A DNA stretch of 52,662 nucleotides from an uncultured Clostridia bacterium (GTDB lineage Bacteria > Bacillota > Clostridia > Christensenellales > UBA1242). A program made the position numbers and the translations under genes. The stretch covers positions 1 through 52,662 of the forward strand of contig CALWGY010000008.1 of NCBI GenBank assembly GCA_944380265.1. Direction: 5' to 3'. The notes below the pieces were generated by a model that was given only the letters and a program-made list of their open reading frames with translations, was not told where the DNA came from and made no database searches. Below are positions 16,873-24,607 of the stretch, piece by piece (within the stretch, counting starts at the first letter, position 1; each line of letters opens with the position of its first letter).

Positions 16873-17409
16873 TTAAAATTTATATCCAAATTTTTTTAAA
16901 ATTGTTTCTAAATATTCTCCACTTTTAAATTCATAATGAATATCTGTTCGTTTTTCGTTAACATTACTTTTTCTAAAAGTATCAAACAATTCATCGTTTT
17001 CTTTAATAAATTTTTCATCATTATTTCTTGAAATAAATCTTTGCTTAATTTCTTCTCTCATTCCTTCTGCTGGATAAACAAAACAAAATGGTATGTTTCT
17101 GCTAACAAAATACTCAAACGATTCTGGGTGTGGTGCCGCAATTAACACTTTTCCTTTTTTTATTTCTCTATCCAAAATTGCATATAATTTTTGAGTAACA
17201 CTTCCTGTTCGTTTTCTTTTTTTAAATGTTCGTTCACCTTTTGTTTTTTCAAGTTCTTCCCGAGTTATGTTTTTAGGAATTACATATTTTAATTTTAGCC
17301 TTTCTTCATCAACATCAACAAATTTGTTTGGATATTTTTCACATAAAAATGTTTTTCCACAACCCGGTGTTGCAATTATTGCTTCAAAACTTTTTCCATT
17401 AAATTCCAT
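16873..17409 (-). CDS. P-loop NTPase, nucleotide/polynucleotide-kinase-like, unassigned
   Basis: 178 residues from MEFNGKSFEAII, the ATG preferred over a TTG 6 nt upstream because AAGGAAG is then well spaced. Walker A IIATPGCGKTF (about 9-19) and then DVDEERLKLKY resemble nucleoside-monophosphate-kinase-like P-loop proteins, including phage-type dNMP kinases. It continues as a lid-rich region with many Arg/Lys and a hydrophobic strand KVLIAAPHPESF. No family name is certain. It is monocistronic, with a perfect 10-bp inverted repeat at 17473-17501 in its upstream region. Confidence 0.6.
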   Translation of the reverse strand: MEFNGKSFEAIIATPGCGKTFLCEKYPNKFVDVDEERLKLKYVIPKNITREELEKTKGERTFKKRKRTGSVTQKLYAILDREIKKGKVLIAAPHPESFEYFVSRNIPFCFVYPAEGMREEIKQRFISRNNDEKFIKENDELFDTFRKSNVNEKRTDIHYEFKSGEYLETILKKFGYKF

Positions 17410-17761
17410 AAACAACTTCCTTACATGTTTAATTTTTAATTATCATGCATAATTTGTTTAGTAATAAGATAACTTTACAAAATTAATTATGTTTTGTAAA
17501 GAATTTTAAGAAAAAACAGCATATTTATGTGTTATTATCAACTAAAATAACAGGTTTAGCACGCAAAAAAAGCAATCATTCAAACCACTTACAAGTTAAA
17601 TTTGATTTAACCTGTGTGCTGGTTGGTTTAATTGAATTATAATAGTTAAAAATACTTTCTTGTTTTTTTATTTCAAAATTAAGCAGAAGAAGAAAAACAA
17701 AAAATAACAAAATTAATAAAATAAAAAAATCCGAACCATTTTGATTCGAATTATTGTTAAC
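17410..17761. other. Gene-free interval with operator-like inverted repeat
   Basis: No gene is visible. At 17473-17501 there is a perfect 10-bp inverted repeat CTTTACAAAA-N9-TTTTGTAAAG, upstream of the P-loop gene and possibly an operator. The minus-strand terminator of tRNA-Ser (ATTCGAA / TTCGGAT, then T7) is at about 17728-17752. Confidence 0.5.
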
Positions 17762-17849
17762 TGGCGCAGCAGGAGGGATTTGAACCCTCGGTACGTTGCC
17801 GTACACACGCTTTCCAAGCGTGCACATTCGACCACTCTGACACCGCTGC
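17762..17849 (-). tRNA. tRNA-Ser (GGA)
   Basis: 88 nt including CCA. Acceptor GCAGCGG / CTGCTGC, long variable arm typical of class II tRNAs, anticodon GGA in CTTGGAAAG, T-arm GGTTCAAATC. Confidence 0.94.
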
Positions 17850-17859
17850 ACATTAATAT

Positions 17860-17942
17860 AAACTATGTGATGTTGATTTGCTCACGATGTTCGCAAACCA
17901 AATTGCTAAACGCAAATCCACTTAAAAGTGGCATCACAGTTT
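17860..17942. other. Three-helix inverted-repeat structure (structured RNA candidate) next to tRNA-Ser
   Basis: An outer stem of 11 bp with a 2-nt bulge (AAAC-TA-TGTGATG at 17860-17872 with CATCACAGTTT at 17932-17942) encloses two stems: GATTTGC / GCAAATC (17875-17881 with 17912-17918) and CCACTT / AAGTGG (17918-17931). Another hairpin (GTTTTG...CAAAAC) is at about 17955-17992. It is less AT-rich than its surroundings and codes for nothing. It could be a separate small RNA or the tRNA leader; the transcribed strand is not known. Confidence 0.4.
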
Positions 17943-18011
17943 GAATAACCATCAGTTTTGCTTGCAAATGCCTAACAGCGCTTGCAGACAAAACTTCCGA
18001 TAATATAAAAA

Positions 18012-18040
18012 AATTATTGCATATTTAATATACAATAATT
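18012..18040 (-). terminator. AT-rich terminator of the 136-residue gene
   Basis: AATTATTG...CAATAATT inverted repeat followed on the minus strand by a T-run. Confidence 0.5.
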
Positions 18041-18080
18041 TAATTTGATAATCAAGTGTTTTTAATTTAACAACAATTTT

Positions 18081-18491
18081 TTATGCAAAAGCGTAATCGT
18101 TGTTGGCATTTAACTTTTCTTCATTTTCCAGTCTTTCATTTTCGCGATTAATTTTTACCACCGCCGAATGAATTGTGTTTTCAATTCCGCAATGCACTGC
18201 ACCAAAAATTATTATGCAATCTCTAATATATAACAAATCATTAAACAAGTCTTCTTCTGTTTTTGGTCCAATTTCATTATTATTAAAAACCATAACACCA
18301 GTAAGCATTCTGCCAATTAAATTAAGGTCATTTTTATATTTTGTTGCACAATAACTAATTGTTTGTTCTGCATTTACTTCCGTAAAATTATTTAATGTGT
18401 AATTAATTAAGGAAATATCGTTTAAATACGATTCGGCAACACGCAAATGCTTAATTTTATTAAAATAAGTTTCAACAACATTATTTTCCAT
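18081..18491 (-). CDS. Uncharacterised 136-residue helical protein
   Basis: A soluble, mostly helical acidic protein (N-terminus MENNVVETYFNKIKHLRVAE) with no motif I can place. A central segment FGAVHCGIENTIHSAVVKI could be an amphipathic helix. The ribosome site TAGGAG precedes the ATG by 6 nt, so the gene is probably real and monocistronic. No function proposed. Confidence 0.6.
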   Translation of the reverse strand: MENNVVETYFNKIKHLRVAESYLNDISLINYTLNNFTEVNAEQTISYCATKYKNDLNLIGRMLTGVMVFNNNEIGPKTEEDLFNDLLYIRDCIIIFGAVHCGIENTIHSAVVKINRENERLENEEKLNANNDYAFA

Positions 18492-18633
18492 TTCGCTCTC
18501 CTATTTTTAATATATCACAAACAAAAATTTTTATCAATTTATTGTAAAACATTAATACCATTAAAAAACTAAAAATAACAATATTAATCTAAAAAAAATA
18601 TAATGAAGCAGGGGAACATTTTAGGAGGAAATT

Positions 18634-18825
18634 ATGTGTTTTTGTAATAATGCTTTCAATTTTAGTTGTGTTTGTGAAAATCCTTTTAGAAGATGCGGTT
18701 GCAATTGTGGTTGCCAAAGAAACAGTTTTAACTCACCTTGCGGTTGTGGTTGCAACAATAACAACTTTTTTAATAACGGATTTAACCCAAACAATTTTAA
18801 CAACAGGTTTTTATACTGGTACTAA
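18634..18825 (+). CDS. CXC-repeat cysteine-rich mini-protein
   Basis: 63 residues with 11 cysteines, all in CXC spacing: CFC, CVC, CGCNCGC and CGCGC. A Gly-free Asn/Phe-rich tail with an aromatic end (FLYWY) follows. It has a near-perfect ribosome site (TTAGGAGG, 7 nt before the ATG) and its own 10-bp GC-anchored terminator, which suggests a single highly translated gene. The pattern suggests metal binding or cross-linking, as in metallothionein-like or spore/surface structural peptides, but I recognise no family. No leader peptide or modifying enzyme is adjacent. The out-of-frame overlapping ORF at 18650 has no ribosome site. Confidence 0.7.
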   Translation: MCFCNNAFNFSCVCENPFRRCGCNCGCQRNSFNSPCGCGCNNNNFFNNGFNPNNFNNRFLYWY

Positions 18826-18832
18826 AAAATTT

Positions 18833-18863
18833 GCCTTTTAAGTTTTGCTTAAAAGGCTTTTTT
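18833..18863 (+). terminator. Terminator of the cysteine-rich gene
   Basis: Perfect 10-bp stem GCCTTTTAAG / CTTAAAAGGC followed by T6. Confidence 0.9.
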
Positions 18864-18948
18864 GTTAGTAACATGCAAAAATGTTGATATTGATTTTGTG
18901 TTTTATCTATGTTATAATCAAAATGTTAAAAAAACATTGGAGTTTGTT

Positions 18949-19917
18949 ATGATTAACATTAACGACATAGTAAAAAAAGAATTTATTGATTTATCAAAAG
19001 AAGAACGAGAGTTTGTTCATAAATTATTTTTAAAGTATTATGTTAGACGTGAAATTGCCGAACAAAACAAACAATTAAGCAAAATTTTTAGTATGCAAAA
19101 CAATTCTTCGCAATCAATTGCAACTTTTTTCAACTTTTTTAACAGTTCATTTTTAAACTGTAATTTAATTAGTTGTTTGTCAGAACAAGAAGCTTCCACA
19201 TATTATTTAACAAACTTATCAAACGATGAATTTAATTGGTTGGTTAACAATGCATCATCATTTAACAGACAAATGGCACTGGTTTGTTTTAGCATGCGAG
19301 ACCACGAACGAATTCCAAACCGTGTTGACCTAAAAACAATGATTGCCTATGCAAACATGCAAAACTTAGCAATTAAAAACATTGAATCCGGAACATACAA
19401 AAGCATTTATGATGCAATAACAAATGCAGCGCAAACTATTAGGCATGAATTTAAACAAAAATATGGTCACTCTTTAAACGACAATCGTGCAAAAGAAACC
19501 TGCGAAAACTATAAAGCACCTGGCAAAAAGGTTAGCACAATTTTTTTAAAAATGCTTTCACAACTTCAAAACGAAATTGAAGCAATGCCAACCCATGAAG
19601 CACAAAAATTAATTGAAACTTTGTTCACTCCAACAGACTTATCAATGCAAAACCTTAAAAAAGCAGTTGCAGTTACACCAATAAAAGCAGAACAAGAAAT
19701 TAAGACTGCACAAAACATTCAAAAAAATATCGCAATAAAATCAAACACCGATGGCAAAATTGAATTTGATGACTATTGTGATATTAGAGATTATGATGAA
19801 GCATTTTCCTATTCTTTTGAACAACAATGTTTTAAGGAAGAAATGATTGAAGCATTAATGACCAACCTAAAACCAATACAAAACGAAATATCTAATCAAT
19901 TATCAAAGAAAAAATAG
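18949..19917 (+). CDS. Uncharacterised 322-residue helical protein
   Basis: Starts MININDIVKKEFIDLS. A TATAAT at 18913-18918 and a TTGGAG site before this ATG exclude the longer reading from 18862. Soluble and mostly alpha-helical, with a Gln/Asn-rich patch (about 45-60) and acidic aromatic C-terminal segment (DYCDIRDYDEAFSYSF). I find no catalytic motif and no membrane segment, and recognise no family. It follows the cysteine-rich mini-protein but has its own promoter. Terminator at 19950-19982. Confidence 0.65.
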   Translation: MININDIVKKEFIDLSKEEREFVHKLFLKYYVRREIAEQNKQLSKIFSMQNNSSQSIATFFNFFNSSFLNCNLISCLSEQEASTYYLTNLSNDEFNWLVNNASSFNRQMALVCFSMRDHERIPNRVDLKTMIAYANMQNLAIKNIESGTYKSIYDAITNAAQTIRHEFKQKYGHSLNDNRAKETCENYKAPGKKVSTIFLKMLSQLQNEIEAMPTHEAQKLIETLFTPTDLSMQNLKKAVAVTPIKAEQEIKTAQNIQKNIAIKSNTDGKIEFDDYCDIRDYDEAFSYSFEQQCFKEEMIEALMTNLKPIQNEISNQLSKKK

Positions 19918-19949
19918 TTAAAATTTTAATTAAAAATTAAATTTTAAGC

Positions 19950-19982
19950 AAAAAGAATGGTTTTTAGCACCATTCTTTTTTT
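19950..19982. terminator. Bidirectional terminator
   Basis: AAAAGAATGG / CCATTCTTTT stem flanked by A- and T-runs. Confidence 0.75.
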
Positions 19983-20056
19983 TATTTTTAATTAACAAAT
20001 TAAATTAATAAAAATTTAAAGTTTAAATTTTTTCAATATTTTAATTAACACTGAAA

Positions 20057-20725
20057 TTATTTTTTGTTTTCATGTTTGTTTGCACGTTTGTTTGTGTTAA
20101 TACTTTTTCTGTAAACAACAAATCTGCAAAACAAAAATTCGGTGGACATGTTAATAACCATTGTGAAAAATAAAACCAAATATTCATTCCAACCCACACC
20201 TGTTAATGCCTCACCCCACCAAGTTGAAAGTGGCGTGAACACAACATAATAAAGTGCAACTTGAAGCATTGCAATTGGAACATTGTTAGCGCTTTTAAAT
20301 GTGAATTCGCGGTTTAATGTGAAGTTCCAAAGAACAGAAAGTGTTAATGAAATTAAATAACTTGGCCAATAGCTCCACTTAATTAATTCATTTAAAAGTG
20401 TGAAACTGGCAATTTGAATTACACCTGCCGAAATTGAAAATCCAACAAATTTTAAAATCTGAAAAAAGTTTTCTTTTTTTGAAAGTTTGTTTTTTGTGCT
20501 GTTTTGCAAAGTTTCCATATTTTGTGGTTCTGTTGTTGATTGATGATTTTCTTTAAATTCTTTCTTTGGTTGTTTGTTTTTGTTAAGTTCTTCATTTGGT
20601 TGCAAATTTTCTTTTTCTGGTTCTGCTTTTGGGATTTGATTTGCTTGTTTTTTAACTGCTGTTTGATTGTTGTTTTTATGTTCTGTTGTGAGTGTTTTAT
20701 TAGTTTCATTTTTTAAATTTTTCAT
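20057..20725 (-). CDS. GtrA-family membrane protein with Asn/Gln/Lys-rich N-terminal tail
   Basis: 222 residues. Residues 1-80 are low-complexity, rich in Lys, Asn, Gln and Glu. Residues 85-205 are four membrane helices with GtrA (PF04138) features: FVGFSISAGVIQIASF, then WNFTLNREFTF between TM2 and TM3, and a final RFVVYRKS. GtrA proteins are thought to flip or carry polyprenyl-linked sugars for surface glycosylation. No glycosyltransferase is adjacent here. The disordered N-tail is unusual for the family. Ribosome site AAAGGA. Confidence 0.82.
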   Translation of the reverse strand: MKNLKNETNKTLTTEHKNNNQTAVKKQANQIPKAEPEKENLQPNEELNKNKQPKKEFKENHQSTTEPQNMETLQNSTKNKLSKKENFFQILKFVGFSISAGVIQIASFTLLNELIKWSYWPSYLISLTLSVLWNFTLNREFTFKSANNVPIAMLQVALYYVVFTPLSTWWGEALTGVGWNEYLVLFFTMVINMSTEFLFCRFVVYRKSINTNKRANKHENKK

Positions 20726-20809
20726 ATTTCAAAATCCTTTTTAACTAAATAATGTTAACATAAATTAAGCAATTATCAAACTCAGTTTTAAAACTTTGTT
20801 AAATTTTAG

Positions 20810-20838
20810 TTGGTTAAATTTTTAAATTATTTTATGAT
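20810..20838 (+). promoter_or_regulatory. Promoter of rlmD, abutting the start codon
   Basis: TTGGTT (20810-20815), 17-nt spacer, TATGAT (20833-20838), then 6 nt to the ATG at 20845. No Shine-Dalgarno; leaderless arrangement. Confidence 0.6.
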
Positions 20839-20844
20839 ATTAAT

Positions 20845-22185
20845 ATGATTTCAAAAAATGATGAACTAACAGTTACAATATTAGACCTTGGTGTTAATGG
20901 CGAAGGAGTGGCAAAAGTTGATGGTGCCGTTGTTTTTGTGCCTTTTGCACTACCAAACGAAGTGGTTAAAATTCATATAATACACGCAAAATCACATTTT
21001 TATGTGGGTAAAATTGTTGAAATTTTAACACCATCACCCATGCGCGTAACACCACCTTGCCCACACTTTTTTAAGTGCGGTGGTTGTGATTTGCAACACA
21101 TGAACCACGCATGTGCCCTAAATTTTAAAACAAACTTGGTTATTAATGCATTAAAAAACATTGGAAAGGTTGAAAATGCAGAACAATTAACCCTGCCTTG
21201 CATTTCCAAAAACGAATTTTATTACAGAAACAAATTTTCTTTTCCTGTTGGCACAAATGGGGAATATGCCTTTGTTGGAATGTATAAAAAAAATTCGCAT
21301 GAAATAATTGAAATTAAAAATTGCCATATTCAAATGCCGTGGGCAAAAACAATAATTGAAATTTTTAACAATTTTTTAAACACATCAAAAAACACTGTTT
21401 ACAACGAGCAAACAAAACAAGGACTTATTAAACACCTTGTTTGCAGAATGGAAAACAACCAACTGCTTGTTTGCGTGGTTGTTAATGGCAACAAATTGAA
21501 CAACCACGAAATGCTAATTGAAAAACTTAAACCGCATTTTAAAAATTTTGGACTTATGCTAAATGTTAACAAACTTCACAACAATGTTATTTTATCTAAC
21601 ACCTACAAACATTTGTATGGCATTAAAACCATAAGTTTGGTTGAAGACAACTTGAAATATGAAACCACCCTAAACAGTTTTATGCAAGTTAATTCTCAAA
21701 TTTCAAACTTAATTTATGGTCATGTGCAAAGCATGGTTGAAAATGAAATTGTTGTTAACGCTTTTAGTGGATCGGGATTTTTAAGCGGACTGCTTGCAAA
21801 AACTGCAAAACATGTTTATGGCATTGAAATTGTTGAAAGCGCACACCTTGATGCTGAAACTTTGAAAACAAACAACAACATAGAAAACTTAACAAACATT
21901 TTGGGCGATGTTTCCGAAAAACTTAAAACAATAAAAGAGTTTAACACCATTGTGCTTGATCCACCCCGAAAAGGGGTTTCAAAGGAAGTTGTTAACACAA
22001 TTTTGTCGGTTTTACCAAAAACAATAATTTACATTTCCTGCAACCCCTCCACTTTGGCACGAGATGTTAACAGCCTAACCAACCACTACAACATTATTTT
22101 TGCCCAACCATACGATATGTTCCCACAAACCAAACATGTTGAAACAGTGGTAAAACTTAAACTTAAACAACAATCACAATTTTAA
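20845..22185 (+). CDS. rlmD: 23S rRNA (uracil-C5)-methyltransferase, RlmD/RlmCD type
   Basis: 446 residues. N-terminal TRAM RNA-binding domain (about 1-60), then an Fe-S cluster Cys set in CPHFFKCGGCD (about 72-82), a central RNA-recognition region and a Rossmann methyltransferase domain (VVNAFSGSGFLSG, about 309-321). Catalytic motifs are LDPPRKGVSKE and YISCNPSTLARD. It methylates uridines of 23S rRNA (U747 and/or U1939 in Firmicutes) with SAM. Monocistronic, apparently without a ribosome site (see its promoter). Terminator at 22204-22231. Confidence 0.93.
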   Translation: MISKNDELTVTILDLGVNGEGVAKVDGAVVFVPFALPNEVVKIHIIHAKSHFYVGKIVEILTPSPMRVTPPCPHFFKCGGCDLQHMNHACALNFKTNLVINALKNIGKVENAEQLTLPCISKNEFYYRNKFSFPVGTNGEYAFVGMYKKNSHEIIEIKNCHIQMPWAKTIIEIFNNFLNTSKNTVYNEQTKQGLIKHLVCRMENNQLLVCVVVNGNKLNNHEMLIEKLKPHFKNFGLMLNVNKLHNNVILSNTYKHLYGIKTISLVEDNLKYETTLNSFMQVNSQISNLIYGHVQSMVENEIVVNAFSGSGFLSGLLAKTAKHVYGIEIVESAHLDAETLKTNNNIENLTNILGDVSEKLKTIKEFNTIVLDPPRKGVSKEVVNTILSVLPKTIIYISCNPSTLARDVNSLTNHYNIIFAQPYDMFPQTKHVETVVKLKLKQQSQF

Positions 22186-22203
22186 AATAAAGCAGCAAAA
22201 AAC

Positions 22204-22231
22204 AAAAAACGAACTTATTTGTTCGTTTTTT
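22204..22231. terminator. Bidirectional terminator
   Basis: AAAAAACGAAC / GTTCGTTTTTT stem between rlmD (+) and yqeY (-). Confidence 0.8.
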
Positions 22232-22276
22232 TGTTTTTTTAAATTACTCTTTTTTTGCAAAATTTTTAAATTTTTT

Positions 22277-22699
22277 TTAAAAATTTTTAAGTTCGTCGCT
22301 AACCATTTTCATGTCAACACGGCTACCATAGTTTTGTTTAAAATGACGCATAACTGCTGGAATTGAACGGTCTGGCAAAGTTAAAATTATTTCATGGATT
22401 TCTTCGGCTGTTAACATTTTTGGCAAATAACCTTCAATTGCACTGCGTTGTGCTCTAATTTTGTCGGCTTCTTCCATGTTTCCAACTTTTTCGTAGTTTG
22501 ATGCTTCTTCATCAAGTTCTTTAATTGTTTTTTGAATTATTCTAATCATGTCGTCATCATTAACTTCTTTTTTAAGAAGTCTTGCTTCAATTTGTGCTTG
22601 CATATATTTGTTAATGATAACAGAATAAATGTTTCTTAAATTTTGGTTTCTTTCTTTCATTGCTTCTGTGTTTGCTTTTTTAATTTCGTCAATAATCAT
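22277..22699 (-). CDS. yqeY: GatB/YqeY domain protein
   Basis: 140 residues, full length for YqeY (PF09424). An N-terminal helical domain opens MIIDEIKKANTEAMKERN, and the typical EEADKIRAQRSAIEGYLPKML and C-terminal helices follow. The fold resembles the tail domain of GatB, which binds tRNA in the amidotransferase. The role of the stand-alone form is unproven. Translated from an AAGGAAG site at the end of the ketopantoate reductase gene, forming a two-gene operon. Confidence 0.92.
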   Translation of the reverse strand: MIIDEIKKANTEAMKERNQNLRNIYSVIINKYMQAQIEARLLKKEVNDDDMIRIIQKTIKELDEEASNYEKVGNMEEADKIRAQRSAIEGYLPKMLTAEEIHEIILTLPDRSIPAVMRHFKQNYGSRVDMKMVSDELKNF

Positions 22700-22703
22700 T
22701 GTT

Positions 22704-23762
22704 TTACACTTCCTTATTAATTTTTATAACTTTTAAATATTTTTTTGGGTGCCTTAAATAATAATCCAACAAGTTTTCCACCATCATGTGTCGTTCGCCA
22801 CGTTCAACTTCATAAACCATGTCTAGCACACGTTTGTTTGTTGGAACATTAACTTTATATTTTTGCCCAAGTTTTACAAAATAACCATTTAAATAGTCAA
22901 TTTCGCATTTTTGATTATTTTCAATTGCACGCTGACAACTTGAAACAAAATGACCATTTTGCCTTCTTAAAACTCGAAGCATTTTTCTTCTGTAAAAATA
23001 TGCTTTAAACCCTTTTTGAACAAAATCGTAATAGTTTAATGAACCATAATTTTTAACTTGAACATTAAGGGTTTTTGCCAAATTCATTGCTTCAAAAATT
23101 ATGTTTGTAAAAATTTTTTTGGTGGTTGGAATTAACATTGTTTTTCCTAAATTTAATCCTGTTAAAGCCCCAACACTGCAAATACAACTGTTAATTATTG
23201 TTCTGCACCAAATGTCACCAATAATGTTGTTAGAAATTTCTGTTGGTGCAACATTATTTAAAATTCTTTGAACAACTTCCAAATATTTTTGGCTTTTATC
23301 GCCAAAATTTCCAATAATCATGTTTCCTGCACGTGTTACTTCCATTTTTGCTTTGTTATATCTGGTTGCACTCCAATTAATAATTAAAGCAAACAATCTA
23401 TCAGCACCAACAACACTCAACATATCTTCAACATTCATAACGTTTTGGCTACTAATTATAATGCCGTTTTCAGTTAAATGTGGCAAACATTGTTCGGCAA
23501 CTGGTGGCGCATCATATGCTTTTGTTAAAACAAAAATAACATCTTTTTTTGTGGTAAATCCGTTAACACCATTAACAGCCTTAACCAAAATGTTGCGGTT
23601 TCCAAACTCGCCAGTAATTTCAAGCCCAGTTAAGCCACCCAAGTTGATATCGGAATTATAACGTTTTGCAACTTCAACATCGTAACCCTTTTCGGCAAGC
23701 ATTGCACAAATAACACCACCAATGGCACCCGCTCCAACAATTCCAATCTTAATTTTATCCAT
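22704..23762 (-). CDS. 2-dehydropantoate 2-reductase family protein (ApbA/PanE)
   Basis: 352 residues. The N-terminal Rossmann fold opens KIGIVGAGAIGGVICAML (NADPH binding, residues 4-21). The middle and C-terminal helical domain has the ApbA_C features (NNIIGDIWCRTIINSC). The family reduces ketopantoate to pantoate in coenzyme A synthesis, but many paralogues act on other 2-keto acids. At 352 residues it is longer than PanE (about 300), with an insertion around 225-260, so the substrate is uncertain. Operon with yqeY. Confidence 0.82.
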   Translation of the reverse strand: MDKIKIGIVGAGAIGGVICAMLAEKGYDVEVAKRYNSDINLGGLTGLEITGEFGNRNILVKAVNGVNGFTTKKDVIFVLTKAYDAPPVAEQCLPHLTENGIIISSQNVMNVEDMLSVVGADRLFALIINWSATRYNKAKMEVTRAGNMIIGNFGDKSQKYLEVVQRILNNVAPTEISNNIIGDIWCRTIINSCICSVGALTGLNLGKTMLIPTTKKIFTNIIFEAMNLAKTLNVQVKNYGSLNYYDFVQKGFKAYFYRRKMLRVLRRQNGHFVSSCQRAIENNQKCEIDYLNGYFVKLGQKYKVNVPTNKRVLDMVYEVERGERHMMVENLLDYYLRHPKKYLKVIKINKEV

Positions 23763-23910
23763 TTAATTTTCTCCATTAATTTATGTTTAAAAATTAAATT
23801 AATCTCAAAATTTAATTATTAATATTATATTAGCATTGTTTATCTAAGTCAAATTTATAAAACACTCAAACAAAAAAACTATTAAAAACACACAAAATAG
23901 TAATAAAAAA

Positions 23911-23929
23911 GAAAACTTTTTTAGTTTTC
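23911..23929 (-). terminator. Terminator at the end of tmk
   Basis: GAAAACT / AGTTTTC stem; it overlaps the last codons of tmk, and a T-run follows on the minus strand. Confidence 0.55.
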
Positions 23930-24589
23930 CTTTTTCATAATTTCATTAAAAATCGAATCTGAAATTTCTTCAATAGTCATCATTTTTCCATCTTTAACAC
24001 ACTTAATTACAATCCAACCATATTTGTCGGCAACATATTTCCCTGCAAGATATGCATTGGTTAAATGATGAACATCTTCTTCATAAATGTCTTTTTTGTT
24101 GCCCGACTTATATTCTTGCCTAGAATGAGCAAGTTTTGTGCTAAATTCAATTGGAACATCTAAAAACACAACCAAGTCTGGTTTTGGAAGTTTTAGTGTT
24201 CCAAACTCAAAATTGTTAACATAATCCAAAAACTCATCACGTTTAACTACATCGGAAATTAAACCCGCTTGGTGAAGCATTGTGGATTCAACATATCTAT
24301 CAAACACAATGCACCCACCATTTTCTATGTGAGGTTTAAGTTTTTGCATTGTGCACAATCTGTCAACCGCATAAAGAGAATTTGCTTGATAGGCATCCAA
24401 ACAATTTGCATCACCAAACTCCCCGTTTAAATACATTTTAACCGGTTCTGAAGATAACGAATCGTAGTTTGGAAAACTTTGAACAATGCAATTTTCTCCT
24501 AAGGTTTTAATTCTTTCACACAAAATTTTTGCTTGTGTTTTTTTACCACTTCCATCTGTTCCTTCAATAACGATAAGTTTATTTTTCAT
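23921..24589 (-). CDS. tmk: Thymidylate kinase
   Basis: 222 residues from MKNKLIVIEGTDGSGK. The ATG 6 nt upstream sits only 2 nt from GAGG, so the second ATG is preferred. P-loop EGTDGSGKKTQ (8-18), DRYVEST motif (DRY/DRx for dTMP binding) and a C-terminal lid region with LAHSRQEYKSG. It makes dTDP from dTMP for DNA synthesis. Last gene of an operon with pepF, DUF6320 and acyltransferase genes. Together with tdk it completes thymidine salvage. Confidence 0.92.
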   Translation of the reverse strand: MKNKLIVIEGTDGSGKKTQAKILCERIKTLGENCIVQSFPNYDSLSSEPVKMYLNGEFGDANCLDAYQANSLYAVDRLCTMQKLKPHIENGGCIVFDRYVESTMLHQAGLISDVVKRDEFLDYVNNFEFGTLKLPKPDLVVFLDVPIEFSTKLAHSRQEYKSGNKKDIYEEDVHHLTNAYLAGKYVADKYGWIVIKCVKDGKMMTIEEISDSIFNEIMKKEN

Positions 24590-24607
24590 TTGCATAACCT
24601 CACAAAA

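Noticed and set aside
17875..17942. Purine-type riboswitch reading of the three-helix element
   Set aside because: A three-way shape alone is shared by many RNAs; the conserved junction and loop sequences of purine riboswitches are absent.
17576..17944. ORFs of 91 (minus) and 67 (plus) residues
   Set aside because: They are frames through tRNA-Ser(GGA) and the neighbouring hairpins, without ribosome sites.
18650..18841. 63-residue plus-strand ORF overlapping the cysteine-rich gene
   Set aside because: Out of frame with the gene that has the perfect ribosome site; it runs into the terminator stem. Considered as a nested gene but unsupported.
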